Under the pieces are notes generated by a model. The model saw only the letters and a program-made list of their open reading frames with translations. It was not told where the DNA came from and ran no database searches. From the NCBI GenBank assembly GCA_008933995.1, contig WARS01000063.1, positions 660,001 through 724,000 of the forward strand: a stretch of 64,000 bases of DNA, read 5' to 3'. This DNA comes from Datnioides undecimradiatus (lineage: Eukaryota > Chordata > Actinopteri > Lobotiformes > Datnioididae). Positions 1 to 10,418 of the stretch are shown here, in pieces. The translations under genes and the position numbers were made by a program. The stretch's first letter is position 1. Each line of letters begins with the position of its first letter.

Positions 1-60
1 CGCGCCCTGCCAAGAAAACTCGAAAAGCAGGCTAATGCGCCATCTGGTAAAACTGTAAAG

Positions 61-908
61 GTCTTCTTCTTCTCCTCCTCCGCTGCCTCCTTCTTCTTCT
101 TCTCCTCCGCTGCCTCCTTCTTCTCCTCCTCCGCTGCCTTCTTCTTCTTCTTCTCCTCCTCCGCTGCCTCCTTCTTCTCCTCCGCTTTGCCTCCTCCTTC
201 TTCTTCTCCTCCGCTGCCTCCTTCTTCTTCTCCTCCGCTGCCTCCTCCTTCTTCTCCTCCGCTGCCTCCTCCTTCTTCTTCTCCTCTGCTGCCTCCTTCT
301 TCTTCTCCTCCGCTGCCTCCTTCTTCTTCTTCTCCTCCTCCGCTGCCTCCTTCTTCTCCTCCTCCGCTGTCTCCTTCTTCTTCTCCTCCGCTGCCTCCTT
401 CTTCTTCTTCTCCTCCTCCGCTGCCTCCTTCTTCTTCTTCTCCTCCGCTGCCTCCTCCTTCTTCTTCTCCTCCGCTGCCTCCTTCTTCTTCTTCTTCTTC
501 TCCTCCGCTGCCTCCTCCTTCTTCTTCTCCTCCGCTGCCTCCTCCTTCTTCTTCTCCTCCGCTGCCTCCTTCTTCTTCTTCTTCTCCTCCTCCGCTGCCT
601 CCTTCTTCTTCTCCTCCGCTGCCTCCTTCTTCTCCTCCGCTGCCTCCTCCTTCTTCTTCTCCTCCGCTGCCTCCTCCTTCTTCTTCTCCTCCGCTGCCTC
701 CTCCTTCTTCTTCTCCTCCGCTGCCTCCTTCTTCTTCTCCTCCGCTGCCTCCTTCTTCTTCTTCTCCGCTGCCTCCTTCTTCTTCTTCTCCGCTGCCTCC
801 TTCTTCTTCTTCTCCGCTGCCTCCTTCTTCTTCTTCTCCGCTGCCTCCTTCTTCTCCTCCGCTGCCTCCTCCTTCTTCTTCTCCTCCGCTGCCTCCTTCT
901 TCTTCTCT
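61..908. repeat. 850-bp polypyrimidine tract / compound CTT-CCT minisatellite
   Basis: The + strand is nearly pure C/T, broken almost only by a recurring CCGCTGCC motif. Units of roughly 15-27 bp combine CTT and CCT triplets with that motif. All unit length changes are triplets, so every frame stays open. On + it reads as a Pro/Ser/Leu string and on - as an Ala/Glu/Lys string, but low complexity and intronic position make coding unlikely. Such purine/pyrimidine asymmetry can form triplex (H-DNA) and stalls polymerases, so the assembled length may be unreliable. Confidence 0.9.
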
Positions 909-1168
909 GAGTAAAAGCAGCTGATCGTGTGACTTCAGATGTTTTGCAGAAGAGCTTCAAACTGTTTCCCATCAACCGTTTTTAACGCAACACCTTAAAA
1001 TGCGCGTCGTAATGCGCCGATGGAGGCACGGCGAGCGTTGGGTTGCAGCTGAAGCAGAGGTGTAAACATGTAAACAAATGGCTTTTCACTATATTTACTG
1101 TTTTGTTTATTAAAGCAGCTAAAGTGCAGTCGTTAGCAGTTGAGTCAGGACGAAACCAGTTATCGAGC

Positions 1169-1182
1169 GTTTCCATGGCAAC
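1169..1182. promoter_or_regulatory. RFX X-box-like palindrome
   Basis: The sequence GTTTCCATGGCAAC fits the X-box consensus for RFX transcription factors, two half-sites (GTTTCC / GGCAAC) in inverted orientation. It lies inside an exoc6b intron. Function is inferred from the motif only. Confidence 0.3.
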
Positions 1183-1263
1183 AGGGGCGGCGATCAGGAG
1201 CAACAAAAAGCCGTTTACTCTTCTTCTTTGGTTTTAAACTTTACAAAGTGTCACCAGCATCTC

Positions 1264-1291
1264 TCCTCCTCCTCCTCCTCCTCCTCCTCCT
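1264..1291. repeat. (CTC)n microsatellite
   Basis: About nine CCT/CTC triplets in a row in exoc6b intronic DNA. Simple repeat with no sign of function. Confidence 0.85.
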
Positions 1292-1570
1292 GCTTCCTGT
1301 TTGCCTGGCGATGCACCACTCGCCATCAATCCATCTTCCTCTGCCCTTCCTTCACCCCCCCGCTCTCACCCGTGTCTCTCCATCTTCGCTCCCTCTCATT
1401 CTCACCCCCACATGTGGTTTTGCTCTCCTCCCTCCCTCTTCTCTCATCCCTTGCTCACATATGGTTTCTCTCTTTGGGCCTAAGTGTGTGTGTGTGTGTT
1501 TGGTGTTACCCAGAGTTCACTGGGGCTCCCTGCTCATATGTGTGCGTGTTTTACAGACAGAGATAGAGAG

Positions 1571-1572
<2 letters not shown>

Positions 1573-1617
<45 letters not shown>
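1573..1617. repeat. (TG)n microsatellite
   Basis: About 22 uninterrupted TG dinucleotides, with a second array at 1655-1688. Both are intronic to exoc6b. Confidence 0.95.
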
Positions 1618-1618
<1 letters not shown>

Positions 1619-1650
1619 TGCAGGCTTATGGGTTTGCCTGCTCAGGCCTG

Positions 1651-1694
<44 letters not shown>

Positions 1695-2519
1695 AGTTCA
1701 GCAGGGCAGCAGCAGGTTATGCAACAGTTTGAAAGAGGCCGACTGGACGACTTCGCCCCGTCTCCTTTGATCACACTCACTTTCCCTCCTTCCTTCCTTC
1801 CTTCCTTGAACCCTCCACTCTTCCTTTTCTCACCTGATGCATTTGTTTGTTTGTTTACCTGAAAGTTGAACGTGTTTATTAAGTCTGTGACTCTGTTCGC
1901 TGTGTTGCACCTGCTGGTCGAGTTGATTGGTCTGAAGGACGAAACATCAAATCACATGACGAGACGTCGCTCAGCGGCATTTTCAGCTGATGCACATCTA
2001 GAGCTCCCGTCTCCTGGACGACAAACAGAATGAAATCAGCTGTGTTTAATGACATTTCCTTTATTTTAGGGATCAAATGAATACGTGCATGCAATAATGT
2101 CAATTATTATATAACAACTGTATGTTTTTTCTCATATTCTTCATATTTCTGAGTTCTTTGGCTGATGTTTATCTTCCAGACCCTCATTTTAATTGAATTT
2201 TAGAGAAAGCACTCGTTGGTCAGAGCTTCACAGAGTAAAATAGGTTTAAACCATGAGAAAAACAATATTTCTGATGAGTTAAACTGAAGAAATTTCATGT
2301 TAAACTTTGGTTCTACCTGAATTTTACACAAACCTGTCAGATTTGGGGACAATATTTGACTTTTTCTTGTATAAATACACTAAACCTCACTCGACGTGTT
2401 AGCATGTTAGTGTGTTAGCGTGAGTCGTTGAGTCACGGACGGTGGCGATGTTGCTTTATCTCCTCATCTCCTCAGAGCTGAGGGCGTTGACTGACCCGCC
2501 TGTCTGTTTGTGTCTGCAG

Positions 2520-2632
2520 TTACTGGACCTGTTCACGCAGTGGGATTGGTCAACCTACCTGGCTGACTACGGCAGACCTACCTGCAGATACCTGAGGGTG
2601 AACCCGCACACCGCGCTGGCCCTGCTGGAGAA
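2520..2632 (+). CDS. exoc6b: exoc6b penultimate coding exon
   Basis: 113 nt in phase 0 at its start (after TGTCTGCAG) and leaving two bases at its end (before GTGAGC). It encodes 37 residues plus a split lysine, from LLDLFTQWDW to ALALLEK. This is the conserved core just before the Sec15 C-terminal helix. Confidence 0.88.
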
Positions 2633-3726
2633 GTGAGCCGCTCTTCATTCGCTGCTTCTCTGCTGTGTCCTCGTTTCCTCTCTTCAGCCCACAGAAACTC
2701 GTTAATGCGCTCTGCAGCTTCAAACAATCAATCAGTCATTAATTTAGCATTTTCACAAACCAAGCACCTGAAATTCAGTTTAAAGCTTTTAAAGGTGAAG
2801 CTGTGCTGGATGTTTTATATTTAAATCAGCTTTATTTAAAACAGCTCATAACAAACTGCTTTACGCTGATTATTGGCTGTTTTCAGAGACTCAAATGAGG
2901 AAGTTGATGTCGCTCCCATGTCTGTGTGTTGAGCACATTGTTAGCTTAGCTTAGCTTAGCATAAAAGCTAAGCTGCTGCTGTCTTCAAGCTCCTCTCTTG
3001 CTGATTAAAATATAAAACCAGGTGACGGCGTTAGCTTTAGCCAGCCAGATTTGAATCAATCCTCAGCGCGTTTCCCAAAATAAATAAATAAACAAACAAA
3101 CATATGTTTGTGATTGAAGTCGTCAGTCTTTGTAGTTTTCACACTCCGTCCATCTTTGGCTTCGTCTCAGCTGCTTTGTCTCTGCTCTGTTCTCTCCGTC
3201 ATGTTTAAACAGGTTGTTCAAGCCGTGAGTATTGTCACTGTGTGGGGGTGGGGGTGGGGGAGTGATGTTTGTTACTGGCATGTACCTGGATGATACTAAA
3301 GCGTGTGCATACAAGTATATATAAAGCAGGGTGTGTGTGTGTGTGTGTGTTATCGCTTCAGGGAGAAACGCGGGTAAACACACGCACGTCTTCGCCACAA
3401 ACGATACCGATGTGTATCTCCGCCGCCCACATCAAGTATCTGTGCACCATCAGCTGCTGCAGAGACACTGATACACGCGCGCACGCACACACACACACTC
3501 ACACTCACCCGGTCACATGATCCCGTCGGCTGTTCGGCTCGGTCCGGTCCACTCTCTTTAATCAGGCTGAGCTCCAGGGGGCCCAGGCCCGGTGGTCCGT
3601 CTGTGCCCAGGAGGAAGCACCCTGCTGGGGCTTGTCTGGTCTGCTGGGCCCCTGAGCTCCCCTGGAGGTCCACAACAAGAGCAGTGTTCTGGGACAAAAC
3701 ACACACCGGGACACACTGCCTCATGT

Positions 3727-3789
<63 letters not shown>

Positions 3790-4134
3790 CAACAGGAGCT
3801 TATTGTAATTTATATTTCCTGTTTCCTCCGTTTTCACTTTGTTTGCTAGTTGTTGTTTGTTTGTTTTTTTTAAAGAAAACCATTTTTTACGTTTTAGTTC
3901 CTGAACATTTACGACGTGAACACATCGAGTGGACGGGCAGCTGCCATAATACACACGTTTTATGATGTCACTGCACTGTCAGGTGTTTGAGTGTTTGCTC
4001 TTTGTGCAGCATGAAGCAGCCAAATGAACCTCGGCGACTTGAATTGATTTTAATTTTTAATTCATTTCAATTAATCTGTTAACGAGGCGTTAGCAAACAT
4101 AACCCCGGTCTGTACTGAGCATGCTCAGAGTTCT

Positions 4135-4175
<41 letters not shown>

Positions 4176-4450
4176 CCTTGATGCATCAGTTGAAGTGTGT
4201 TGGTGAACTTGCAGCACTCTGCACTGGAGATGTGAAGTAAAATGAAAACTACTAAAACAGGAAGTTTAAATTAAATTTAAGTTGAATTTCTTTGATTTTT
4301 AACGGCGTCGCTCTCGTCTGCAGGATGAAGGAGACGAGCAGGAAGAACAACGTCTTCGCCCAGTTCAGGAAGACGGACAGAGACAGACAGAAGCTCATCG
4401 ACACCGTCATCAAACAGCTGCGCAACCTCATCGCACAGCACCACACCTAG
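2520..4450 (+). CDS. exoc6b: Exocyst complex component 6B (Sec15-like), C-terminal two exons; 5' part outside window
   Basis: This is the end of the Sec15 subunit of the octameric exocyst, which tethers secretory vesicles to the plasma membrane before fusion; in metazoans Sec15 also binds Rab GTPases such as Rab11. Exons 2520-2632 and 4324-4450 splice in frame: the first ends on two bases (AA) before GTGAGC, and the second supplies the third base (G) after CTGCAG, giving lysine then MKETSRKNN. Joined, they give 79 residues starting LLDLFTQWDWSTYLADYG and ending in QLRNLIAQHHT before TAG. The QWDWSTYLADYG block and the basic FAQFRK...RQKLIDTV helix are hallmarks of the Sec15 C-terminus. The IAQHHT ending fits EXOC6B better than its paralogue EXOC6 by my recollection. 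The adjacent cyp26b1 supports this, since EXOC6 pairs with CYP26A1/C1. Confidence 0.88.
2633..4323 (+). other. exoc6b: Last intron of exoc6b
   Basis: Begins GTGAGC and ends CTGCAG. It contains a (TTAGC)x4 tandem at 2941-2960, a G-rich stretch at 3241-3261 with three G5 runs, (GT)n at 3331-3351, a 60-bp (AC)n at 3728-3787 and (GT)n at 4139-4174. No other exon is supported; the ORFs here are translations of the dinucleotide arrays. Confidence 0.85.
3728..3787. repeat. (AC)n microsatellite, about 30 units
   Basis: Uninterrupted 60-bp AC array in the last exoc6b intron. Confidence 0.95.
4324..4450 (+). CDS. exoc6b: exoc6b terminal coding exon
   Basis: 127 nt from the acceptor CTGCAG to the TAG stop at 4448-4450. 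It completes the split lysine and adds 41 residues, MKETSRKNN to IAQHHT, forming the basic C-terminal helix of Sec15. The following bases are A+T-mixed and non-coding, consistent with a 3' UTR. Confidence 0.88.
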
Positions 4451-5103
4451 AGCAAGCCACCTGATTGGCCAGCAGCCCCGATGCCTACGTCCGATTGGCT
4501 GATTCAGACCGTGCTGGCCTGGTGAAAACTGTCTGATCTATGCACCTTAACTTCACCGGACTCCTCCCGCCACTTCCTGTTGGCCTTTAACACCCAGAGC
4601 AACCACAGCTACACATGCAACGATCTCATTGGATAACGAGCTCTCACTGTTTAATCTCATTGGTTAATTCAATCTGCTGCTTCCTTAATAGTTAACACAT
4701 CTGCTGCGATTCACTTTAACTCCATCTGCTGGTGACTGAGACACGACAGGTTATCAGCGAAGCAATCCTATTGGTTACCTCCCGACTAAGGAGAAGGTTC
4801 TCTTAAATCTGATTGGCTGCTGCAAACAGTTGCTCCCTCCATGCAAATGAGCTCAAGAGGAGGACGGACAGCCGCTCTCAGTCCTCCTGACAGCTGCCTT
4901 TAAAACACATTGTTATGAATCGACCCGACACCAAACATGGATCAGTCAGTTTATTCTCCTGTTTCAGCAGCTAAAGATTAGCGTTAGCTCAGTTTACTCT
5001 GTTTGTAGCTGTTGACAAAAAGAAAAATGGAAAATATCACAGAGTTCCTCCTCGGTCTGCTTCTCAAAGGAGATTTCTGACCTGCAGAAAACAAAGAAAT
5101 AAA
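4451..5103 (+). other. exoc6b: exoc6b 3' UTR (probable extent)
   Basis: Non-coding sequence after the stop. The first canonical AATAAA is at 5098-5103, within GAAATAAAGATT, and is the simplest end of the transcript. Further AATAAA signals at 6670-6675 and 7924-7929 could serve longer isoforms. The coding end is certain; the cleavage site is inference. Confidence 0.5.
5098..5103 (+). terminator. exoc6b: Candidate poly(A) signal of exoc6b (AATAAA)
   Basis: First AATAAA hexamer downstream of the exoc6b stop, 648 nt after it. Confidence 0.45.
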
Positions 5104-5374
5104 GATTTTCATCTGAAAAAAGCTTCAGATCATGAAATTAAACGTCAAGACGCCGTGTTTCCGGGCAAATCTGTCGCGATCTTGGAGCAAAACGATATAA
5201 AAATGGCGTTGGTTAGCGACCTCGTGACCTCTTCTCTTCCCCTCAGTCGCAGGCAGACGTGACTGAAACGCCGCCGCCTCTTTCGGTGACACGTCGCCGC
5301 GCTTTGACGTCGCAGCCGTGGAAAAGCACTGACATCCGGAAAAACAGAAACAGAACGTTACTGCGACGTCTCGG

Positions 5375-5700
5375 CGTCTAAAAAAGGGGGATATTCACTC
5401 AACATGGCAACCCCGTTTCCCCCTCTTAATATACAACCTGCAAACACTTGAATCAGATCTGGCAACGTCACTCCCTCCTTTCTAACGCCTGGCAACACAG
5501 TGAGTGCTAATGGGTTTAAAAGGGGGGATGTTGTTCAAACATGGCAACCCGTTCCTCCTCTTTCAGCAAAACTTGATCATATTTGAACTGGGGGGGGGGG
5601 GGGGGGGGTATTGTTGTGTTGCCTGAGCGTTTTTTTTACTCTTCATGTATTAAAAAGGGTCTTAAGGTGGGGGATAACGTGTTGATCTGGCAACCCGCTG
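5375..5700. repeat. Degenerate tandem repeat, about 135-bp period, three copies
   Basis: A module of A-rich/GGGG sequence followed by a CATGGCAACCC-like block recurs at about 5381, 5516 and 5652, spaced 135-136 bp. The third copy has diverged (CTGGCAACCCGC). Each copy ends in the GGCAAC motif. A 19-base G run sits between copies two and three. Confidence 0.6.
5590..5608 (+). repeat. Poly(G) run, 19 bases
   Basis: An uninterrupted G19 homopolymer between units of the 135-bp repeat. Runs this long are rare and can fold into G-quadruplexes; the exact length may be a sequencing artefact. Confidence 0.85.
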
Positions 5701-5816
5701 CGAAGCCCACAGTGCTCCGTTTGCCTGGTTGACCAGAGAGGAGCTGACTGTACAGAACCATTGTACTAATGCCAAGCACACACACGTCCATGTCTTCCAT
5801 AAACTGATGCCAAGCT

Positions 5817-5849
<33 letters not shown>

Positions 5850-5974
5850 TACAGTTTGTGGAGCTGCAGCACAGAATCACATTTACACTCGATTATCTTT
5901 GTTTTTTAGACTAAAAATGAATCTTTTTGCTTTTTTTGTTGCTTTTTCTCTTGAATTCGGGTGCAATAATGGAG

Positions 5975-6025
<51 letters not shown>

Positions 6026-6141
6026 TCATGTCGCTGTATTAAAGGGATTCAAACTTAAGGTGTGTGTGTCAGAAGGGAATTCAAGTCTTCCACTTCCTCT
6101 GTGTCCAATCAGTCGCCATGTTGGATCTTCTGACATCATGT

Positions 6142-6143
<2 letters not shown>

Positions 6144-6199
<56 letters not shown>
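6144..6199. repeat. (TG)n microsatellite, 56 bp
   Basis: Uninterrupted TG array. Further GT arrays lie just upstream at 5819-5848 and 5978-6014, the latter running into GA. Confidence 0.95.
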
Positions 6200-6200
<1 letters not shown>

Positions 6201-6990
6201 TGTTTTTAAGGGAATTGGGGACGTTGTGTTTTTGTGCATACTGTATTTCGTTGTTTTTCCCGCCGGTGAAGCAGCAGCAGCGGCGGCGCCGCGGCGTTGG
6301 GACTCATCAGCAGTTGAACAACAAATAGAAAGTCAATGTTCCCTCGCTTTGTCCGGAGCTTTCAGCCGCTTCTCACGGTCTTCCTCTTCTTCTGAGGCAT
6401 AGGTTTTGCGCTGCTTTATCAAGTAAATGCGCCTGCAGAACCTGATGACCTGAAATCTGAAAGCACGTTAAGCTTCATGTCCCAGAAGCCAGATTAAATT
6501 AGATGAGATTCAGATTAAACATCATCGACCCGTCTCAGTCTGTAGCGTTCTAACGCGCCGTCACACGCGGCTGCTATATACTCCTGTCTGTCTCTCTTTG
6601 CTGGGGGCGGACTGGCTACCTGCCTTCGATGTATTAAACCTAATGAGCAAGCAAATACTAATGACAACAAATAAAGAGAAAGACACGAAGCTCTGGTCTC
6701 GACTGTTTCTTCAGCTAAATGATAGCATGCATGTTAGCGTTAGCATTAGCTAGCTATGATGTTAGCTAGCTATGATGTTAGCCAGCTGGCTCACAGCCGG
6801 TAACATCAGATACAACAGAGCACTGCTGCACCAGGTGCTGGGCGTTCTGCTCAGATGTTTTATTTAAATATCAATAAATGTGTATTTTAATATTTAAGAG
6901 GCCGAGTTCAGCTATTTTCTCTGGTTTTAAATCTTCATGCTAAGCTATTCAGCTAACCACAGGAGGTTGTAAATGTCTCCTCCTCATCGC

Positions 6991-7003
6991 TGACCTTTGA
7001 CCT
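6991..7003 (-). promoter_or_regulatory. Perfect DR1 nuclear-receptor element
   Basis: TGACCTTTGACCT is, on the minus strand, AGGTCA-A-AGGTCA: two perfect half-sites with one spacer base. This is the consensus for RXR heterodimers with PPAR or RAR, and for HNF4 and COUP-TF. It lies downstream of exoc6b. Binding is not shown by sequence alone. Confidence 0.4.
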
Positions 7004-7216
7004 CTCAGACCTTGAGGGCGTGTGCTGTGAGGGACGTGATTAACAAGGAAGGGTTTTCTCTGTGTGTGTGTGTGTGTGTGTGTGTGTTGGCGCTGCCCAG
7101 GTGGAGGTGTGTGTGTGTGTGTGTGTGTTTGTGCGTGTGTGTGCTTGTTCGGTGGAGAACTGTGACTCCAGATCCAAAAACCAAACACCGACTCTCTACA
7201 GGTTTCCCTCGGCCGG

Positions 7217-7219
<3 letters not shown>

Positions 7220-7296
<77 letters not shown>
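7220..7296. repeat. (TG)n microsatellite, 77 bp
   Basis: The longest uninterrupted dinucleotide GT array in the window. Confidence 0.95.
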
Positions 7297-7297
<1 letters not shown>

Positions 7298-8170
7298 CCC
7301 AGCAGCCTTTAGAGGAGCGGTGGAGCGCTCAAAGCTCGACGATGCCTCACAGAACCCTCGTCTCTCTCTCCGTTCTCTCCCTTCTGAACCTTCTGAACTC
7401 TTCCTGCGGTGGCGAAGGAAGCGGCGGCTCAGTGAGAGCGGCAGGTTTCCAGTCAGAGGCCGCCGCTCCAGCCGTGGGAGGCGCTGACTCCACAGATTTC
7501 GGTTCCTTGTTTCGGACTCTTTGTGGCGGCGATGATGTCGTGATGCCGTCACTGTTTGAGGAACAATCTGTTTTTTTGAGAATGACGCATTTTAAAGTGC
7601 TTCCTGTTATATTTCTGTGTAATTACGTCATTAATAAATCTGCCTTGTTCTGGAGGGACAGCAGCACGACGACCAGGCTTTATATCCAAATTTAATGCAA
7701 ATTAAAGGCAAATTAAAGGCAAAAAACAAAGTTTCTGAATTTTTCCATCCAGGATGTTAAAAACTGGAGTGGAGCCTCATTCAAGATGAGTTTGCTGCAG
7801 GAGAAGAGCCTCGTCTCATGTTTCAGGAGCTTGTTTTATGTTCTGAAGCCACTTTTCATTACTTTATAATTATTTTCTATTATTTTATTATTTACTCAGC
7901 CTTGTTTCTTCAACCTGTGCCCAAATAAAACAGCTTCACACTTTCAAATGAACGTGTCGCATATAAAGTTTGATTTTGTGTCAGTCCTTCCCTTTGACTT
8001 GTAGGGAGAGCAAATCAGCAGTCAGGTGACCTTCGTCGTCACGGCAACGAAAAGTAAACACGTGGTTGTCGTTGTGAAGCGGTCACAGTTCAGTCGGGAT
8101 CAAGAAGAGACCAGAGCTTTGTTTGAAATAAACCTTGTGTTGAGTTAAAGTCTGCAGCTTCCATACAGCT

Positions 8171-8229
8171 AGCTGCTGCTAAAGCTAGCTGCTGCTAAAG
8201 CTAGCTGCTGCTAAAGCTAGCTGCTGCTA
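8171..8229. repeat. 16-bp tandem repeat, 3.7 copies
   Basis: Unit AGCTGCTGCTAAAGCT repeats without mismatch at 8171, 8187 and 8203, then partially at 8219. Perfect copies imply a recent expansion. Confidence 0.9.
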
Positions 8230-8657
8230 CTTGGTTTTACAGGATGAGGAACTGATCAGTTTGGTATAAAATCAGATTTTTTGTTATTTATTTATTTATT
8301 ATTAAAGAGTTGAGCATCGAAAAGGTTAAAACACTTTTTCTTTAAACACGTCCGCTGACGTAAATCAAGTCATCGTCGGCTCTTGTCGCTCCTCACCTGA
8401 CATGAGCTGCTCGCTGTGTTAAAGCCTGAGGCCCAGTTGTTTGTTTGCAGGTTAAAGCTGGTTTGTCAGCCGGCGTGAACATCTCTGCAGTGTTATTTTT
8501 ACAGTAAAACATTTCAAAGCTGCACGTGATGAAACGGACGAAACCTCGACGCCGAGGGACCAAGTGACGGAAACAGGAGGACCGCAGAGAAACGAGCGGG
8601 TCTCAGCGTCAGACGGAGAGTTCAAGGCGCCGATCTCACGCTCATGCTCCTCTCTTA

Positions 8658-8659
<2 letters not shown>

Positions 8660-8730
<71 letters not shown>
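8660..8730. repeat. (GT)n microsatellite, 71 bp
   Basis: Uninterrupted GT array in intergenic DNA, with shorter arrays nearby at 8838-8865 and (CA)n at 8948-8971. Confidence 0.95.
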
Positions 8731-8733
<3 letters not shown>

Positions 8734-10374
8734 AAGCACGTTCGTCCCGATCATTTCAAAGCCTGCGCTCTCTGCTGCACACACGGTTTGAGTGTTACAA
8801 GATGTGTTAGAGGACGACAACACGGGCTGCAGCTGGTGAGTGTGTGTGTGTGTGTGTGTGTGTGTTATCTCATTATTACTCGTCTGACAGCGGTGTGTCT
8901 CAGATTCCTGAGGTCTGGCAAGTGTGAGCAGAAGCAGATCACTCTTTCACACACACACACACACACACACAGGAGAGCATCCAGACTCCAATAAAACAAT
9001 CTCCACGTTTCCTCTGCTGTCTTTTGTCTTTTATAGAAGAGCCAAACACATCACGGGTCTGGACGAAGCAGCTAAATATATAGTAGATTTATGGCTGTGT
9101 GGGTGAGAAGTGCCACTAACACTGAGTCTTTCCTCACACTCCCAGATTAATGCGATAACTTGCCTCTGAGGACGAGGATCGGGGTAATGGAACAGGTTTA
9201 AATCAGACTCTGACGCTGGGGCAGTTTGATTCTCGGAGAGTTGCACGTTTTGTGATGAGCGGCTGCACAAACGTAAGCGTTGTAACGCGGCGCCGCCTTC
9301 ATTTTCTATCAACCAACTTATTAATGCAGGTGCAAACTGCTGTATTAATGGTTAATAATCATGTGGTAACTGTTAGATTGGCTGATTCATTAACCACTTT
9401 AAGTTTTAAGCTGCCAGAATGTGATAAATGAACTTTGTCTGTCTGCAGAGGAGCTCAATCAACAGACTGTTAGTGATGGATTAACAGGGTCTGGAAAGCA
9501 CAGAGACCACGGAAATGGGTTTTTTAAAATGATGCAACTTCAAAACAAAAACATGTTGGACGAACTAAATATTTACTGGATGCATAAACATGAAATGTTG
9601 CTCAGGCGTTCGCTGACTCTGGCGGTGAAGCACGGCTTTGCACAACGATTCGCGGCTCCCACACGTTGTTGGCTTTGGATGAAAACGTCTGAATGAATCA
9701 AAGTAACTCTTGAACTTTTAATCCGTTCTCTGGTTTTTGGCTGAATACCTGCAAAGCTAACGAGGTTCCCGTCAGACCCAGCTGTGCTCTGTGTGCAGTG
9801 CTGAATTAGCAGCTGTTAGCATGCTATCAAAGATTAGCCAAACACTTTATAAACCATCAGTGAATCTGTTTAAAACTCTTTAGATGCTGCACCTCGTGCA
9901 CTAAGTGTGTAAACCTTTTATCTGTGGGTGTCTGCAGGGCCTTCTTTAATCTTTAACTGCAGTGTTTACACACGTATGCTAACATGCTAAAATGCTAACG
10001 TGCAGCAGTTATAAGAGCTATAACACAACAAAAAAAGTCGTTTTCAAAGGATTATGAATGAAATAAAGAGGATAAAATGGCAAAAACTTAACATAATAAT
10101 GTAAATATTTGTGTTTGTATGTATTAAACTGTTTAAAAGCTTATTTTTATTAAAGAAAGCATCTAAAACTATTAAAAATCTAACTCTAAAGTTGAAAATG
10201 GTCATAATGCAGGTGTTAAAAGTCAAAAACGTGTCAATATAACTTCTTCAATTATTCAAATATAAATGTTTTGATGCTTTAAAGCAGCTGAATTATTGTT
10301 TTTTATGTATTTTAAAGCTTTTGGTTTCTTTGCTGCTTTGTTCCACTGCTCTCTGATCTCACTGCGACCTGCAG

Positions 10375-10418
10375 AGGTGAAAGGTCATCCAAGGTCGCCA
10401 CGGGGATACCAGAGGTCA
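10375..10418 (+). promoter_or_regulatory. Cluster of nuclear-receptor half-sites including a DR1-like pair
   Basis: AGGTGA-A-AGGTCA (10375-10387, one mismatch from perfect DR1) is followed by AGGTCG at 10392-10397 and AGGTCA at 10413-10418. Four same-strand half-sites fall in 44 bp. Position is intergenic, about 17 kb upstream of the cyp26b1 start codon. Function is inferred. Confidence 0.25.

Larger units (their letters stand above)
1..2519 (+). other. exoc6b: Intronic sequence of exoc6b (upstream of the penultimate exon)
   Basis: The first recognisable exon begins at 2520 after a polypyrimidine tract and CAG, so everything to its left should be intron of the same gene. It holds a long pyrimidine-rich repeat (61-908), a CTC run, (TG)n arrays, a TTCC run near 1786-1808 and an RFX-like palindrome at 1169-1182. 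The remaining single-copy part (about 1860-2519) shows no exon I can support. The exon expected just upstream, ending at a phase-0 junction before the residues LLDLF, is not visible, so the intron starts outside the window. Confidence 0.7.

Noticed and set aside
187..924. 245-codon + strand Pro/Ser/Leu-rich ORF
   Set aside because: It is the translation of a polypyrimidine minisatellite in an exoc6b intron, open in all frames and without splice context.
1140..1862. 240-codon ORF through GT arrays and CCT repeats
   Set aside because: Most of it translates (CTC)n and (TG)n; composition is low-complexity and it overlaps other spurious frames.
7342..7695. ORF beginning [20 protein letters not shown] that resembles a signal peptide
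   Set aside because: No known domain, no splice partners, and it sits next to a 77-bp GT array. The hydrophobic start is probably chance.
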